From assembly GCA_015680685.1 (NCBI GenBank), contig MNCI01003377.1, positions 799,944-863,943 of the forward strand: DNA of 64,000 nt. Reading direction: 5' to 3'. The DNA is from Gnetum montanum (lineage: Eukaryota; Streptophyta; Gnetopsida; Gnetales; Gnetaceae). A model generated the notes under the pieces. The model was not told where the DNA came from, did not search any database, and saw nothing but the letters and a program-made list of their open reading frames with translations. The translations under genes and the position numbers were made by a program. Of the stretch, positions 1-12,387 are shown one piece after another. Positions within the stretch are counted from its first letter, which is position 1. The number at the start of each line of letters is the position of its first letter.

Positions 1-938
1 ACTCACTTGAATCATAGCAAGCTCGAAACATCACCAAGGTTCTTCAAAAAAACATTAAAGCCTTTTCTTACTCATATGAGGATATTCAAGGTCTTGAACC
101 ACATTTAGTTTAACATAACACTATACTCAACCCTAGTATCAAACTAGCAAGCAAAAAGTACACAAAATTAGACCAAACCTAGCCTTGGTAGTTCACGATG
201 AGATCACAAAACTCTACCAATCTAGTTTCATCCAAGTTGACTACACTGATTGGGTATCTAACATAGTGATGGTTCCCAAGAAAAATGGGAGCATATGTAT
301 TTACATCAATTTTAAGACCTAAATTAGGGAACTATCAAGGATGATTTCTCATTGCCTAGTATTGACTAACTCATCAATACTATGGCTAGACATGCCTTAT
401 TATCCTTTATGGATGCATTTTGAAGATACAAACAAGTTAGAATCAATCTAGAACATCAATGTTATAAGACCTTCATGATCCCTTCGGGAACATTTTTTAT
501 ACCATGATGTTGTTCAATCTAAAAATGCAAGTGCCCTATCAATGAGGAATTACCTATATTTTCAATGATTACATGCTAAGGCTACTTAATAATTATGTTG
601 ATGACATAGCAGTTAAGTCTAAAATAGCCAATGACCATGCACATGACCTTAACTTAGTACTTCAACGATGTCTAAACTATAAACTTAGACTTAATCCTAA
701 GAAGTTTGTCTTTGATATTAAAATTGGTAAGATGTTGGGTTTTATATTACATAAAGCAAGAATACATGTCAATCTTAATAAGGTCAAATCCATAACCAAC
801 TTGGTAATACCTACTAATCTTAAGGAACTCAAGGGATTACAAGGTAGAATGCAATTTATCTATAGGTTCATCTCAAGACTTATGGATAAGCTACAACCCA
901 TGCAACACTTGCTTAAGAAGAGAGTTCACTATGAGTGA
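1..938 (+). pseudogene. Reverse transcriptase remnant of copy A
   Basis: Decayed RT of a Ty3/gypsy element, which would copy element RNA into DNA in virus-like particles. The leader just before RT is recognisable near 95-130 (SYSYEDIQGLEPHLV). The finger motif VPKKNGS follows near 270-295. The palm catalytic motif YVDD is intact at 594-605, in the longest open stretch (573-938). Downstream are NPKK, a GFIL block and the connection segment (LKELKGLQGRMQFIYRF), as expected for RT of this group. Several frame changes and stops lie between 300 and 570. The 573 ATG is only the first methionine in an open stretch, not a real start. Confidence 0.85.
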
Positions 939-998
939 ACTACCCAATGCTAAGAAGCCTTTGACAATATCAAGTAAGAGTTTATCCAACTATCCACT

Positions 999-1310
999 AT
1001 GTACCTGACACAAAACAATAAACAATTTTACATCTACCTCACAATCTCTGACATGTCCATAGCTTCTCTACTCTATCAAAAAGAAGATGATGGAGAAGAG
1101 CTACCTATATACTACTTGAGTAATGAATTGATAGCCTATGAGACTTTATACATGAAGGTCAAGAATTATTGTCTAGCCCTAGTCTTCTCCTTGAAGAAGT
1201 GGAGACACTACCTTTTTAAGAGCCAAGTCAACATCATATGCAAGGACAACGTGTTAAGAGCCATAATAATAAATGTTTATGAAAGTAGCCAAATAGGTCA
1301 ATGAAAAGCC
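999..1310 (+). pseudogene. First RNase H domain remnant of copy A
   Basis: This block follows the RT connection segment. It reads as the retroelement RNase H that normally removes the RNA strand during reverse transcription. Seen: an aliphatic opening strand (FYIYLTISDMSIASLLYQ), then PIYYLSNELIAYETLYMKVK, then LALVFSLKKWRHYLFKSQV, in the order typical of gypsy RNase H. The domain is about 100 residues, close to full length, and ends in stops after 1304. It is linked to copy B's equivalent at about 23490-23760 by clear similarity. Confidence 0.8.
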
Positions 1311-1429
1311 ATGTTAGCCATGTTTGACTTGCATTATATTTTCCAAGTCTCAACCAAAGGTTAAGCTATGACTACATAACCCACAATTTTCCTAGTTGAA
1401 GACAATGCAGCCATCAAACCTGAGTTCCC

Positions 1430-1799
1430 TAATGAGCATTTTAACATTGTTAACAAGGTACCTAAGGGTTAAAAGGGTATCATGTACTTCAATAGAGCAT
1501 CAACTATCCATGGGGCTAGTGTTTTTGCCATCTCAACATCACCTTCCAGTGTAATTCAATCTTTCTCTTACTATTTTCAATTTCCATGTACCAGCAAGAT
1601 AGTGGAATATGAAGGGATAATCAAGGAAATGATGGGATCTCATAGCCAAGGGATCAAACACTTGATGATAAAAGGTGATTCACAACTAGCAATGAACAAA
1701 GTAATTGAGTTTTATGCATGCAAAGCTAAATATTTACAACTGTATTGTGAGAAACTAATGCAACAATTTACAAATGTTGGCATTCAACAAATATTGTAA
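1430..1799 (+). pseudogene. Second (archaeal-type) RNase H remnant of copy A
   Basis: A second, distinct RNase H fold lies between the first RNase H and integrase. Seen: an opening strand MYFNRASTIHGASVFAI, where the usual first catalytic Asp appears as Asn; the VEYEG block carrying the catalytic Glu; and the GDSQLAMNKV block carrying the next Asp. The order and spacing match the extra RNase H of Tat/Ogre elements. Copy B has the same domain at 23883-24161. This block is the best lineage marker in the left part of the window. It is inactive by the Asp-to-Asn change and by stops outside 1482-1799. Confidence 0.8.
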
Positions 1800-2159
1800 A
1801 CTAAAAATACCTAAGTTGATGTCATTTAAAGCTTTGTCCTAAGTATGACATTAGATATCTTAAGTGAATTATCTTTTTTAATATAAAACTATGTTATTTT
1901 CATCACACAAAACACTGAAGGTACTTCCATAGCAACTATTAATAATGTTCCTCAAAATGAATGGTATGATGATATTAATTTTTACCTAATTCACAATGAA
2001 TCTCCATAGAAATCAATTACTTCTCAAAAGGGCATTGTATGTAAAAGATCAAAATGATATGTCATTGTAGCTTATAACAAATTATGTCAAAGTTTCTATG
2101 ATTTCATATTATTAGTGTGCTTGGGAAAAACTGCAACTCTAATAATCCTGAGCAAGTTC

Positions 2160-3195
2160 ACAAAGATATATCTGGGGAACATATAGAACTTAGAGCCATG
2201 ACTCAAAAGGTTAGAGCATTAGGGTATTACTAGTTCTATATTAAAAGTGACTACCTACAAAAGGTTAAGACTTATGATACCTTTTAACAATCCAAAGATT
2301 TAATGCACATGCCACCAACCAAGTTGCACACTACTCAGATAACCTAGCCATTCCAATGATGGGGAATTAACATCATTAGAACTATAATACCTAAGTCTTC
2401 TTCAAGGCATAGCTTTATCATCACCACAACCGAATATTTTACAAAGTGGATTTGAAGCTATTCCTCTAAGGAAAATAATGTCTCAACAATTCTATAAATT
2501 TATATTAGATAACATAGTGTCTCAATTTGGCATAGCCATAACTATGGTCACAGATAATGAACCATAGTTTAGTGGCCAAGAAAAGCAAGCATTCTTGTTA
2601 ACAACTAGACATTAAGCATTCATTTTTGTCACCATATTATCCTCAAGCCAATGGACAAGCTGAGGCTAGCAACAAGTTCATCATAAACTTTCTTAAAAAA
2701 TGCTAAATGTTAACATGGATAAGTGGCATGAATGGCTTAAACATGGACTGTGGACCTATAGAACAACCTTTCAAATTGTAATTGGTGCCACTCCATATAG
2801 CCTGGTCTATGGATTTGAAGTTTACTTGCTTCTTAAATTGCAAGTTTCATCACTAAGAGTAGCTCTATCTAACTCCATCAATGATGAAAAAAATGAGGAG
2901 TTGCGTCTCATTGACCTCGATTCAGTGGATGAGCAATGAATAAAGATGTTGGTTCACATCAAATGATATCAAGAGAGGCAGAAACAACATCATCATCAAA
3001 ATCCAAACAAATGAAAAATAAAGGAACAAGACCTTGTCCTTAAAGTCATTCATGAACATGTAAATAAGTCCTCAATCAATTGGGAGGGGCCTTTCTTGGT
3101 TCTCAAAGCCTATCATAATAGGGCATTCAGATTGGTAGACATGAATTCAAATTAATTGGTCAACATAATCAATTATTTCTATCTAAAATCATATT
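2160..3195 (+). pseudogene. Integrase remnant of copy A
   Basis: Decayed integrase, which would join element DNA to the host chromosome. The catalytic core runs about 2330-2700. The first acidic position reads WGINII (Asn where Asp is expected). The second is in VTDNEP near 2550, and the Glu is in GQAEASNK near 2662. The C-terminal part is the clearest (WHEWLKHGLWTYRTTF, then TPYSLVYGFE, 2720-2830). After this come the SLRVALSN and NEELRLIDLD blocks and a final WEGPFLVLKAYHNRAFRLVD segment near 3085-3150. Several frameshifts occur. The reading ends near 3195 in a YLKSYYI-like end that matches copy B. Confidence 0.85.
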
Positions 3196-5512
3196 ATATC
3201 TAATGCTAACCTATTTTTCTATAGCCCTTATTTTTCTTTGTTTGTAGATATTAATGGATGATTAGCATCAATGATCTTTGAAGCCTATAATTAGTGAGCC
3301 TGTGTAGCCTCTCATTCTTTCTTTTTAGTATGATAGATGAACTACAAACTTTGTATGAGTCTGTAGGACAAAAGACAAGTTTCTCTTATTAAATGGTGGC
3401 CTATAGTTTGTTGGTCATCTCATGTGGCCTTGTGCAATGTATTACAACATGTACTCATTGACTTGTTTTCTTATCCTCTTAGATTCATGCTTGTAGTTTA
3501 AAACCTAAAGTCATCATGAAGGTGCAACTCATCATAGTTTCAAGTTACCATGTGATCTTGATGCATGAGACTTGATGAGCTTGTCTTGTCATCCTAAGAG
3601 TGCTTATCTTGCATCACTCCCATTACCCATCTTGAGCCATAACCCTGTAGCCAAATTACAACCTTTCTTTACCCTAAACAACAATAAAAACCTATGTTTG
3701 ATATTCATGCACTATGGCCACATGACATCTTCTTTGTCATGCCTCATCACCAAGTTCGTTGAATGTAATACATCTCATTCAATGATAAAATAAAACAAAA
3801 TTCGACCTTGACAATGAAACCCAATGAAGGTTTCACCCCAAAAAAACAAAAAAAAAATAGACAAAAAAGGAGAAGCAAATTGCCAGAGATGCTAAAAGGC
3901 CAATAAAGCCTAAAACTCAAATTAATGGATCCAAACAAATAAAGGGAGGAGCCTAAAGATCAAGAAAATCCAAAGTGAATTTCTAGTTCCTCTAAGGCAT
4001 CATCGAGTAACTAATAGTTTAAGCACAAAGCATGAATATCTCTTCCATTAGCAAGTGTGTCACTACCACATCATACCCATAATTTCAACATTTGAAATTT
4101 TTGTTAACCCATGTGACCATATCCTAATAACCAATATAGCCTTCATCTCATCTCAAAATTTATAACATTCTATTGTAATCTTATTTCACCATCATAAGCA
4201 CTCTTTGGCATGGTTCAGTAGCTACAAAATCAACCATAGAGAGAAAGCATTAGTGATGAAACTTTGGTAGTGTTTTTTATTCTCTGTTGATATCTCCTAA
4301 GTCAATCCTCAAAACAACAAAGAGGGACCAATGAAACAACCCAAAGAAAATTCATGTTATAGCCTACAACCAAAATTCATTGTAATTTTATGGAAAAATA
4401 ATGGTAGATACAATTACCTTATTTTTTTAAAAAAATCTAGCATTGTAACCTTATATTACTAGGATTTAAGGTAGTGTTTTTAATGTAAAATACAAGATTT
4501 GCAACTCACATGTAGATCTCATACATCCTAACTTATGAAACTAAAAAATGCTTCATAAGTTATAAATGCCTTATCTTCTAGGTTGTGGAGCCTACAAATT
4601 TCATGTACCTTGGCATGTAGGGGTTAAAAATGCTTTGCAAGCCACAAAATTCAGCATTTCAACCTATACATTGGCTATTATAGTTCCATACATTGGACAA
4701 CCTATAAAGCCAACATATAGGGTTTGGATCTTAAGCCCATATGTTAGGCATCCCTACCCCATGCTAGGCAGTGTATGAAGGTAGCTTATAAAAATAAAAA
4801 ATTATCAAAATTTTCTCATACACTACTCAGAGATATCCTGCACATGCTAGAATTTGTTAGAAATATACCATTAATCATAATAGAATTAGCAACAAAAAAT
4901 TATGGTCCCAATGGTCTAATTAAACCAAAGATTAGAATCTATTTAGGACTTTTGGAAAACTTACATTCAGCTGAACATTAAGACTTTCAAAGCTATGTAC
5001 ATTTACCAAGAGTTAGCAATCATTTCATTCCTAGCATAGATTGTAGCTACAAAGGAAACTAGTAGCCAACAAAGTTCAAGGTGTAGACTGTACAAGGTGC
5101 TCGAGAGTATATCGAACTGCAAAACACATCTTGTCAATAGTATTGAATCATAAGAATTCCTTCTAAACTCTTGAACATTAAATTTTAAGGCTTGTATTCT
5201 CTAAACATTGGTTTCATAGATTTTTATCATTTTAGTAAAATTTTGTAGTTTTATTTGTTTTCCATACTTTGTTTCATATTTCTTTATACTCAAATTTGGT
5301 GTTTCAACTACAATTTCATACATTTTAAAACTTTTTCTATATATATTAGTAACAGATCATTAAATCCTTGGCTGATCATCAAAACCATTCAAGGCACTTT
5401 AGATCCTTTTCTCAAGGCTTGTGGATTTGAAGATAAAATTGTTCTAATCTAAAATTTTCATTTTTCCAACACCAAATTTTTTAGGTGCTACAACCATAGC
5501 TACAAAAGATGA
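3196..5512 (+). other. 3' non-coding and probable LTR region of copy A
   Basis: No supported gene. From 3200 to 4520 it aligns by eye, with many differences, to the region after copy B integrase (25680-26529, then 33543 to about 34000). Shared phrases include ATGAAACC-AATGAAGGTTTCAC, a block near 3980-4030, and the block around 4080-4360. Beyond 4520 similarity to 34150-34860 is weak but seems to persist (5120-5480), so the copy A 3' LTR probably lies within about 4400-5500. I could not fix its ends: no clear TG...CA pair, duplication or primer site was found. The short open frames here have no family resemblance. Confidence 0.5.
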
Positions 5513-6947
5513 TCCACTGATGTCTAGTTACTTCAAGCTAGATCAATTTTATCATTATCATCAACTTTCTATCCATGATACTAATTTTTTCTTGGTCTTG
5601 AAAGATAATCTTCAAAAGATGATAGATATTGGGAAACTGGTCCTACATGTATTTAATCCTATTAGGTCCTAGAACTAGTCCATGCAAGTGTATAAGAACC
5701 CCTTAAATGCTAGCAATGACCAATATACTATAGTCACATCCAATGATCATAACAAGCCTAAACTTGCCAAGGAGTCATTTCTAGTTTAGGTACCTCCTCT
5801 TAACAATCAAACTTCAACTTCTACAAGTCCAAGAGTTCTTCTTATTATAAGGATACCACCACCTACACCTCTCAAAGAACCATTCATCATTAGAGCTTCT
5901 CCTCCCTCTTCTAATAAACTTATAGCCAATGTTGACTAATGTCCTCCTATAGTATTCAATGAATTCATATCTTCCCTACCAAAAAACAAAAGGTCTCTAG
6001 TAATTCAACAAAAACTGTCAACTCTTAAGCCTAAGGCTAAAAATATTAGGCAACCAAAAGTTTAGAAGGAAGTAGATCCACTGAAGCCTACTCCAATTTC
6101 TGCTATACCAATGAATCCTACTGCTCACTCTACATCAACTAGCCAACTTAAGAAAAATAATCACAAATAAGTGAAAGGCAAAGAGCCAAAGCAAAAAATT
6201 TTAAAACATGAAGTTAAAATACTAGGCAAGATGAAAGAGGTTAAAGCTAGTAAAATAGAAAAATCATCTACCAATAATAAGGACTTCTTCACTATCATGA
6301 AACAAGTTAAGTTGTTGAAAGAAAAGAATAGCTCTTTGAGCTTGTATGACTTAGTCATGACCTTCTCTACTTACTATGCAACCTTAGTCAAAATGTTGAT
6401 CTCAATTACTGTAAGTGAGGATATCCTTATCAATGAAAAGTCTATCCACTCAATGATAGTATAACCTCCACTTAAGGAAGAAATGAAGTTAACTACTTTG
6501 ATATTTCATGATAGTGAAGTGAAGACTAACCCGCATAGTTATGAAGTGTTGTGAGACTTCCTTTTCATAACCATTAGGGTTTTCCAATACAAGGTGCACT
6601 AGGTACATGTTGATGATAGAATGACTACAAACATAATCCCCTACCCATTTTTGAACATTTAGGCTTGGTTGAGAACATTCAAGATACCTCCACTTCTATA
6701 CTTTAATTCCTTAATGAATCATATGTAGCCATGAAAGGGTTAATCTCATTAAACTTTGTAGCTAAGGAATAATTCCCTACATCTATTGATTTTCTAGTTA
6801 TTTAAGAGACATCAGGCTTTAACTTAATCTTAGGAAGACCATGATTAACCAAGTTACATGTAGTTTCCTCCCTAATCCATCAAGAGATTCACCTACCTTA
6901 AGAAGAAGGTGAAATCATTATTCATAGAGATAGCAGAGCCTCCTTGT
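5513..6947 (+). pseudogene. Tat-type gag end and protease remnant (copy B), first part
   Basis: Plus-strand relic of the gag C-terminus and aspartic protease of a Tat-type element. Near 5540-5620 FYHYHQLSIHDTNFF and a following LKDNLQKMIDIGKL resemble the Tat gag end (zinc-knuckle-like YHxxxGHD followed by a helix). A proline- and lysine-rich linker runs to about 6260. The open stretch 6171-6464 holds SSLSLYDLVMTFSTYYATLV, typical just before the protease. The active-site strand near 6610 reads VDDRMTTNII, so the usual Asp-Ser/Thr-Gly is lost. LILGRPXLTKLHVVSSLIHQ near 6815-6880 is the C-terminal protease block. The reading is cut at 6947 by E1 and resumes at 15683. Confidence 0.7.
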
Positions 6948-7817
6948 TGATGAGCGATAAGGTACCCCTATGCTTAACCATACGAATCACAAGTGTTCAC
7001 ACATGATCTAGTAAAATTCCATGGATGGGACTAGTTGTGGCATCCAGATTACTATGCTTTGACCATAGTTCACTATCTTCCCACTTGGACTAGTGGTAGG
7101 TTTTTCATGTATGGTTTAGTCCAAAGTGAGGCACATGATGTTATCTAATTTTTATGCTACTCCTAATGATGATAAAGAGATAAATTAATTAATCTAATGG
7201 GCAATGAAAAATAAGATCTAAACTAGCCTATGGCAATGAGTATTTGTACTTAATCATTCGTACATGTCTCACCTTCGTGAGACTACTTTTGGGATTGCCA
7301 AGTGTATGTCACTAATTATGACAAATGATACACTTCTAAATTACCAAGTATCTACACCTAAAACATTTGATATTAAGATGTACACATTCTACTTAATAAC
7401 AGGAATAGTAAATAACAATAAATGGAAACAATTAACTCAAGAAAGTAGTAAATAATTAAAGCAATAATAATCTAAGTGGATGCTGCAATGATGAAAGTAA
7501 TCTCAATCTTTATTGCCAGTCATGTAACATGTCCAAGTACATCACACTTGAATAAAGGTTTTGTACAATTACAAACATCACACTGTAGGCATGCACTAGA
7601 AATAATAGACTTTAAAGAGAAGAAACTATAAACTATCTACTTGACTCTCTACTTCCTTATCTCATCTAAGTACCCCCAACATCATATTTATAGGTAGCAT
7701 CCACATGAGGTAACGTCAAGTACATGACATCACTTATTGTCTCCGATGTTAGGTACACAACATCAAGGCTTTGACATCATGTATCCAATGTCAAGGCCAC
7801 TGTATGATGATTCATCA
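6948..7817 (-). repeat. E1 3' LTR
   Basis: The left LTR is 870 bp and pairs with 14814-15682 along its full length. Read on the minus strand it starts TGATGAATCATCA and ends GCTCATCA. A TATA-like CTATAAATA lies at 7693-7685 on the minus strand, about 124 bp into the LTR. The U3 end between about 7710 and 7810 carries short degenerate repeats built on a GACATCA/GACGTCA core. Confidence 0.93.
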
Positions 7818-7830
7818 TATCCCCACAAAT
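7818..7830 (-). promoter_or_regulatory. E1 polypurine tract
   Basis: On the minus strand ATTTGTGGGGATA directly precedes the 3' LTR start TGATGA. This G-rich tract is where plus-strand DNA synthesis would begin. E2 has TTGTGGGGGCA and E3 has GTTGTGAGGGTA at the same place. Confidence 0.8.
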
Positions 7831-8019
7831 GAATGAAAACTCATCCTCAAGTTAAATAAAATGAGGAACAAGTTCTTTACAAAATGTTGGGAGGTATGGG
7901 ATTATTAACTAACTCAAAAAATGAACAAAATAATTGACTATTTGTAGGCCACAATGGTGTAGTACAAAATTGGGACACATTATTACAAAAAATAAAAAAC
8001 AAAATAAGATTTGGAAGCT

Positions 8020-10748
8020 CATGTGGTGCTCAAAGGTGCTGCCTCTTCCATCAGTTACTTCCCTTTGTCGCTAGGCTACTGAAATTTGTAATGATTGAGC
8101 AAGGCCTACAATTTTTCTTCTTTTGTCTATGGGTCATGCATCATCTAGGCTACTATGTCAATGTGTGCTAATGCTGGTACATCCAAAGGACATGGCAGTT
8201 GTGGAAACATTTGATTTTCCTTTACACACCATGCTGCAAACTGCTATCATTCTTACTTGAAAGCCCTAGCTTTGTCCCTTAGCTCATGATAATCTATCAA
8301 TCTATGAGCTAGGTTCGAGGCTACATATTTTTGTCCTTAACAATTGGCTTTAACCATCCCTAACTCTGATTTTTCCACCTGTAACTTTTGCAAAGCATTT
8401 TTTCAATTTGCAAACTCTTTTTCATACAGTGCATAGGTGGTTGCCACTTGTTTCTCCAACTCACTTTAGGGATGACCTACTGTTAACATGGCAAGGTTGG
8501 CATATCTAAGGTTAGTCAATGCCATGTATTCCTTTAAATCCTCTATTTTCAGGTCTTTATTTTTGACTTCTGCTTGCTAGGCCATGGCATAGCTGTCCAA
8601 GATGCCCTGCCACTCAAACTTCTACATTGACAAGGAGTTGATGTGGGCCTTAGCCATCTTGATTTCCTTGTACATGCCAACTTGGTCACAGAAGTGTTCT
8701 TTCAATTTTTCATGCTTTTTGGCTTTATTTTTCCATGTGCTAATCTCAATTGTTAACTTTTGGCAAATAGCATGTACCTCCTCCATAGAGAGGTTTCTAT
8801 TCTCCCAAGCCAATGTATTCATATTTTGGTTGATCCACACTAGTTGTTTTCGCAACTAGTGGACACTTTCTTCTAAGATGTTTTTCTTTTTTTCCATAGT
8901 GGTTAACTAGGAATTCTCTATAGTGAGCTACTTATTTTTCTCTTAGATGGTAGTCAATGCCTTTTTATACACATGAGATTATGCATCTGCAATAGGGGCA
9001 TTCCAAACCACCATCTCCTTCTCTTGCTCCATAGTTGCTTTCTCCTTTGCTAACTTAGTGAGCTCCTTTGTCCTGAATTACTTCAATTGCTCTAATGCAA
9101 CAAAACATGCAAGATCTCATCATTCTACTTATAGGGTAGTCAGCTCTTCTTGTAATCTTCATATCTCATCTTTTGCATGTTTTTCCTTGACCTCTACCAT
9201 GATTGACTTTCCTTTGATGGTGATGAGATCTTATTGTGCTATAGTGACATCATTGGGAATGTTAAATAGAGTAGTCATCACTTGATCCATTTGTAGCAAG
9301 TGATCAAGCATGTCCTCATGCACTACAGGAGTCATTGAGATCTCGACCAGCATTTGTTCATCTTTAGTTCCTACTAGATCTATCAAGGGTACAACAGGCT
9401 CATTGAATGACTCTTTTGATATGATGAGTGATTACCTCTACTACACCTACTGCATCCTCATGTTGTAGAACCATAATTATGGCACCTTCTCCAATTTCCA
9501 ATGTGACTTCAAAGGATGCAGTGTTCCCAAAAATTTGGTGTAACCATTGGGATCCTTCTCCTCCTACTCCTCCTAATTGTATTGAGATCGTCCCTCTCAT
9601 TGGATTAGCTGATACAGTGGGTCGTACAACATTGTCCATGAATCAAAAGAGATTGGCCTTGTCCCTACTTTCCCAGTTGACTATTTCAATGATCCTCTGT
9701 AAGTGGCTCATTGAAGGCCTATAATCTTGCAGTGGTGGAAAAGCTTGTGCTTGTGGATGCTGTTCAAACTCTTTTTGTGTCTCTATTTGGGGTGTAGCCT
9801 CCTTCTCTACTTCTTTCTCTTCACTAGAATCTTTTCTCAATGCTGCCATTTTAAAGAGTTCTACAAAGGAGGCATGTTGGGCCTTCCTAAGGATATCATT
9901 GGTATATTCCAATATTTTCACACACTTGCATAGCTTTCTAATTAAGCAAGGAAATAGAAGTGTTGGTCTCCTTGACTTCATTTCCATGAACTGCCATTGG
10001 ATTTCTATGAAGTAATACTAGGGAAGGTTGGCTACACATTTCTCCATCAGAATGGCACTTCCCCTAGCCACATAAGTGGAGATTTGATTAATCCCTTTCA
10101 TGGAAAATAGGTCATATGTCCCAATATTAAAGTAGGCTTTCTCACCTATAGTCATTTCATTGTATAATTTTTCTTTTTTGTCATACATCCACCTCAGCCA
10201 TAGTTCTTTTGTTTCGAGGTTGGATCTAGTCAACAGTGAGCAACCTTAGCCACTTCATTGGATAGGTTGAGAGCTGTAGTAATGTCTTTGACTGAATAAG
10301 AGATGATCACCTCATAAATGTTAATAGTAATACCCTCATCTTTATTATGCCATAATTGATGGACTTTGACCAAGTACCATTCACCATTTTCAGACAAGAT
10401 AGGCCATAATCAAGATGCTTTGACTTGTGTCTACACCACTTCTAAAGTAAACTCCATGAATGGACTAAAGTTCATTTTCATAATGACTAAAGCTAGTGTT
10501 AATTTTTTCAAGGTGATAGTAAGGAAATTAGGGGGAAATGTGAGATGTTGTTCCTATTCGAGGGTCGATACATCTATCACCTCATCTTGGGCTAATTATG
10601 CAATAGCATGGGCCTCTTGATGAATACCGAAGGACTGAGCCTCCTACTCAACATGTTCCTCATGTTCTCCTTGCTTACTACAGCCACCATGTGGATGCTT
10701 AGCGACTCTCTAGGAAGGTCTACCCTTAGCACCTCTTTTTAGGGTCAT
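8020..10748 (-). pseudogene. E1 3' accessory ORF (env position), coiled-coil protein, decayed
   Basis: A long minus-strand reading of about 900 codons between the non-coding stretch and the 3' LTR. It is broken by several stops, TAG the commonest. It starts at ATG 10748 (MTLKRGAKGRPS), directly after a pyrimidine-rich stretch ending TTGACTATAG, a plausible splice acceptor. The N-terminal part (about 10650-9660) is globular, with open stretches 10233-10018 and 9987-9643. The middle (9639-9400) is acidic and hydrophobic. The C-terminal half (9300-8280) is Leu/Lys/Glu-rich and heptad-like, e.g. SMEEVHAICQKLTIEISTWK near 8780. E2 has the same ORF at 44904-42053. Its place matches the env-like ORF of Athila elements, but I see no signal peptide or clear membrane segment. 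The N-terminal half faintly resembles the plant transposon-protein domain often found near such elements; that is a guess. Confidence 0.65.
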
Positions 10749-12387
10749 CTATAGTCAAGAAAAACCAATTCTAGCCAAAGTTATGTTTGTTATTATTAAT
10801 CAACTTATACCTTACTCATAACCTTAGTTCATTAAGCTCATAATGCATACAATTGCAAGGTTAAGAAAATTTCAAGAAAAATCCCTCAAAAAGTGTCTAT
10901 CTCTTTTTACAACCCTCGCCACTACTTTCCTTTTTCATTATATGTGGCTTACAATAATGGTTATGGGCTCGTGGATTAGAAAATTTGGACTTTTGGCATT
11001 ATTGTTAGTGATTTTTCATTATAATTCCTAACATTTTCAACATTCTTACCCTTATAATACCTTTTGGGTGATAGCAAACTTCAGCAAATAAGTGCAAGTT
11101 TTGCATACACGCACCCCCATGACAAAGTTGAACACTCTGGGTTTAGATATATTCAAATAGCTTGAAAATTGGAGCATTAAAGAGCTAGATATTGCACATG
11201 GAATATAGAGGCATAGAGCTCTAAGTCACGATAAAACTTTTCAACAACTTCCCTAGTAGCAAATGAGAAAAATGAAGTTCAAGGTTACATTATTGATATG
11301 GTTACAAAAATGGCATTAAAGGGGTTGAATGCGACGTATACTTGTGAAAAAAAACACACATGTGAAAACCACCGAAGTGAGATAATAGCTCTATGTTACA
11401 CAAAACCATAAGTTATGAGCATCCAGATAACAAGATCAAATGAACCATAAAAGGGATTGTAGAAATTGGAACATGAGGTGTCATACATGGTCACAATGAA
11501 ACCACGTACCCAAGATTTAAACCAAGTCCAAACCACATTGCAGTGACATCACATTTTTTCATCCCATCAGTGGACAACTATAAGACTATCAAAGTCGTGA
11601 GGAGTAACATCACTTGGCATTTTGTCCAAGGAATGAGTGGTATTATGGCAAAATTATTGGTTTTTTATATGGAAGTTCTGAGAAGTTGCCAACCTTTAAG
11701 CATCGATACATGTCTTTTTAGTGGAACCCACAAAAGTTTATTCAACATCATTATAAGTTTCCCTTACTCCCATTTTTCATTAGATCTACAAGGATATGGT
11801 TACAACCTCAGCAACATGATAGAACATACAGAAGTAGCCAAAGAGAATCCACAATCCCCTTGATGTCACACCCTTTACATTCTACCTTAGTTCTGCACTC
11901 TTCTGTCTAGACACAATGATTATAGATTTATTATTACATTGAATGATGGAAAATATTACCATTATGACCAAAGCAAGAACCTCTTATTAATGAAATGGAT
12001 GGGTGGATGGTGTGGTTGTAATGTCCGAATAATTAGTCCCTTCTAATTCGACAACATAGAGAAAACCTCATCCTAATGGGCAACATGATCAATAGTGAGA
12101 TTACATAACAAGGAAAGTTAAAACCACAACTAGAAAAAAGTAGAAGAAAAAGGAAAAATTGGATCAAGAAATAGGAAAATGATAAAAAATTATAAAACAA
12201 AAAGATGAAAAACACCTTAAAATCATAAAGGTTAGAATGGGGGGTAACCCCCACATCTAAACATTTGGTCATGACTAGGATTAATAAGTGGATGAATAGG
12301 ATCCATACATGTATGAAACATTGGGAACCTTTCATACCCCAGCCACTAGGTGTCATCTATTGGTGGTGTGGTGGCTGGATAGAAAAA
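10749..12387 (-). other. E1 non-coding region between gag and accessory ORF
   Basis: No supported gene. On the minus strand a T-rich/pyrimidine tract (about 12230-12100) follows the gag end. Further on, phrases match the 3' non-coding parts of E3 (around 31320-31440, including ATCTCTACAATCCCTT). RT and integrase would be expected to precede this region, but they are absent. The open frame at 12356-12033 is translated T-rich sequence and is not supported. Confidence 0.6.

Larger units (their letters stand above)
1..3195 (+). mobile_element. Tat/Ogre-type Ty3/gypsy retrotransposon, pol half (copy A), 5' truncated by window
   Basis: Fragments on the plus strand keep the order reverse transcriptase, RNase H, a second (archaeal-type) RNase H, integrase. 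A second RNase H after the first is a known mark of the Tat/Ogre branch of Ty3/gypsy elements. The order and the identity of each block are seen in the sequence; the lineage follows from family knowledge. Gag and protease lie off the left edge or are lost. The element is dead: every block carries stops or frameshifts. The 3' non-coding part continues to about 5500 and matches the region after copy B (25680-26529 and 33543 onward). Confidence 0.85.

Noticed and set aside
4566-4981. Two adjacent plus-strand frames of about 70 codons
   Set aside because: They lie in the Tat 3' non-coding/LTR area and their translations resemble no protein family.
8602-9724. Plus-strand open frames over the E1 accessory ORF
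   Set aside because: Shadows of the minus-strand coiled-coil ORF, which is conserved with E2 on the minus strand.
12033-12356. 107-codon minus-strand frame rich in Phe and Leu after E1 gag
   Set aside because: It is the translation of a T-rich tract that is shared as non-coding sequence with E2 and E3.
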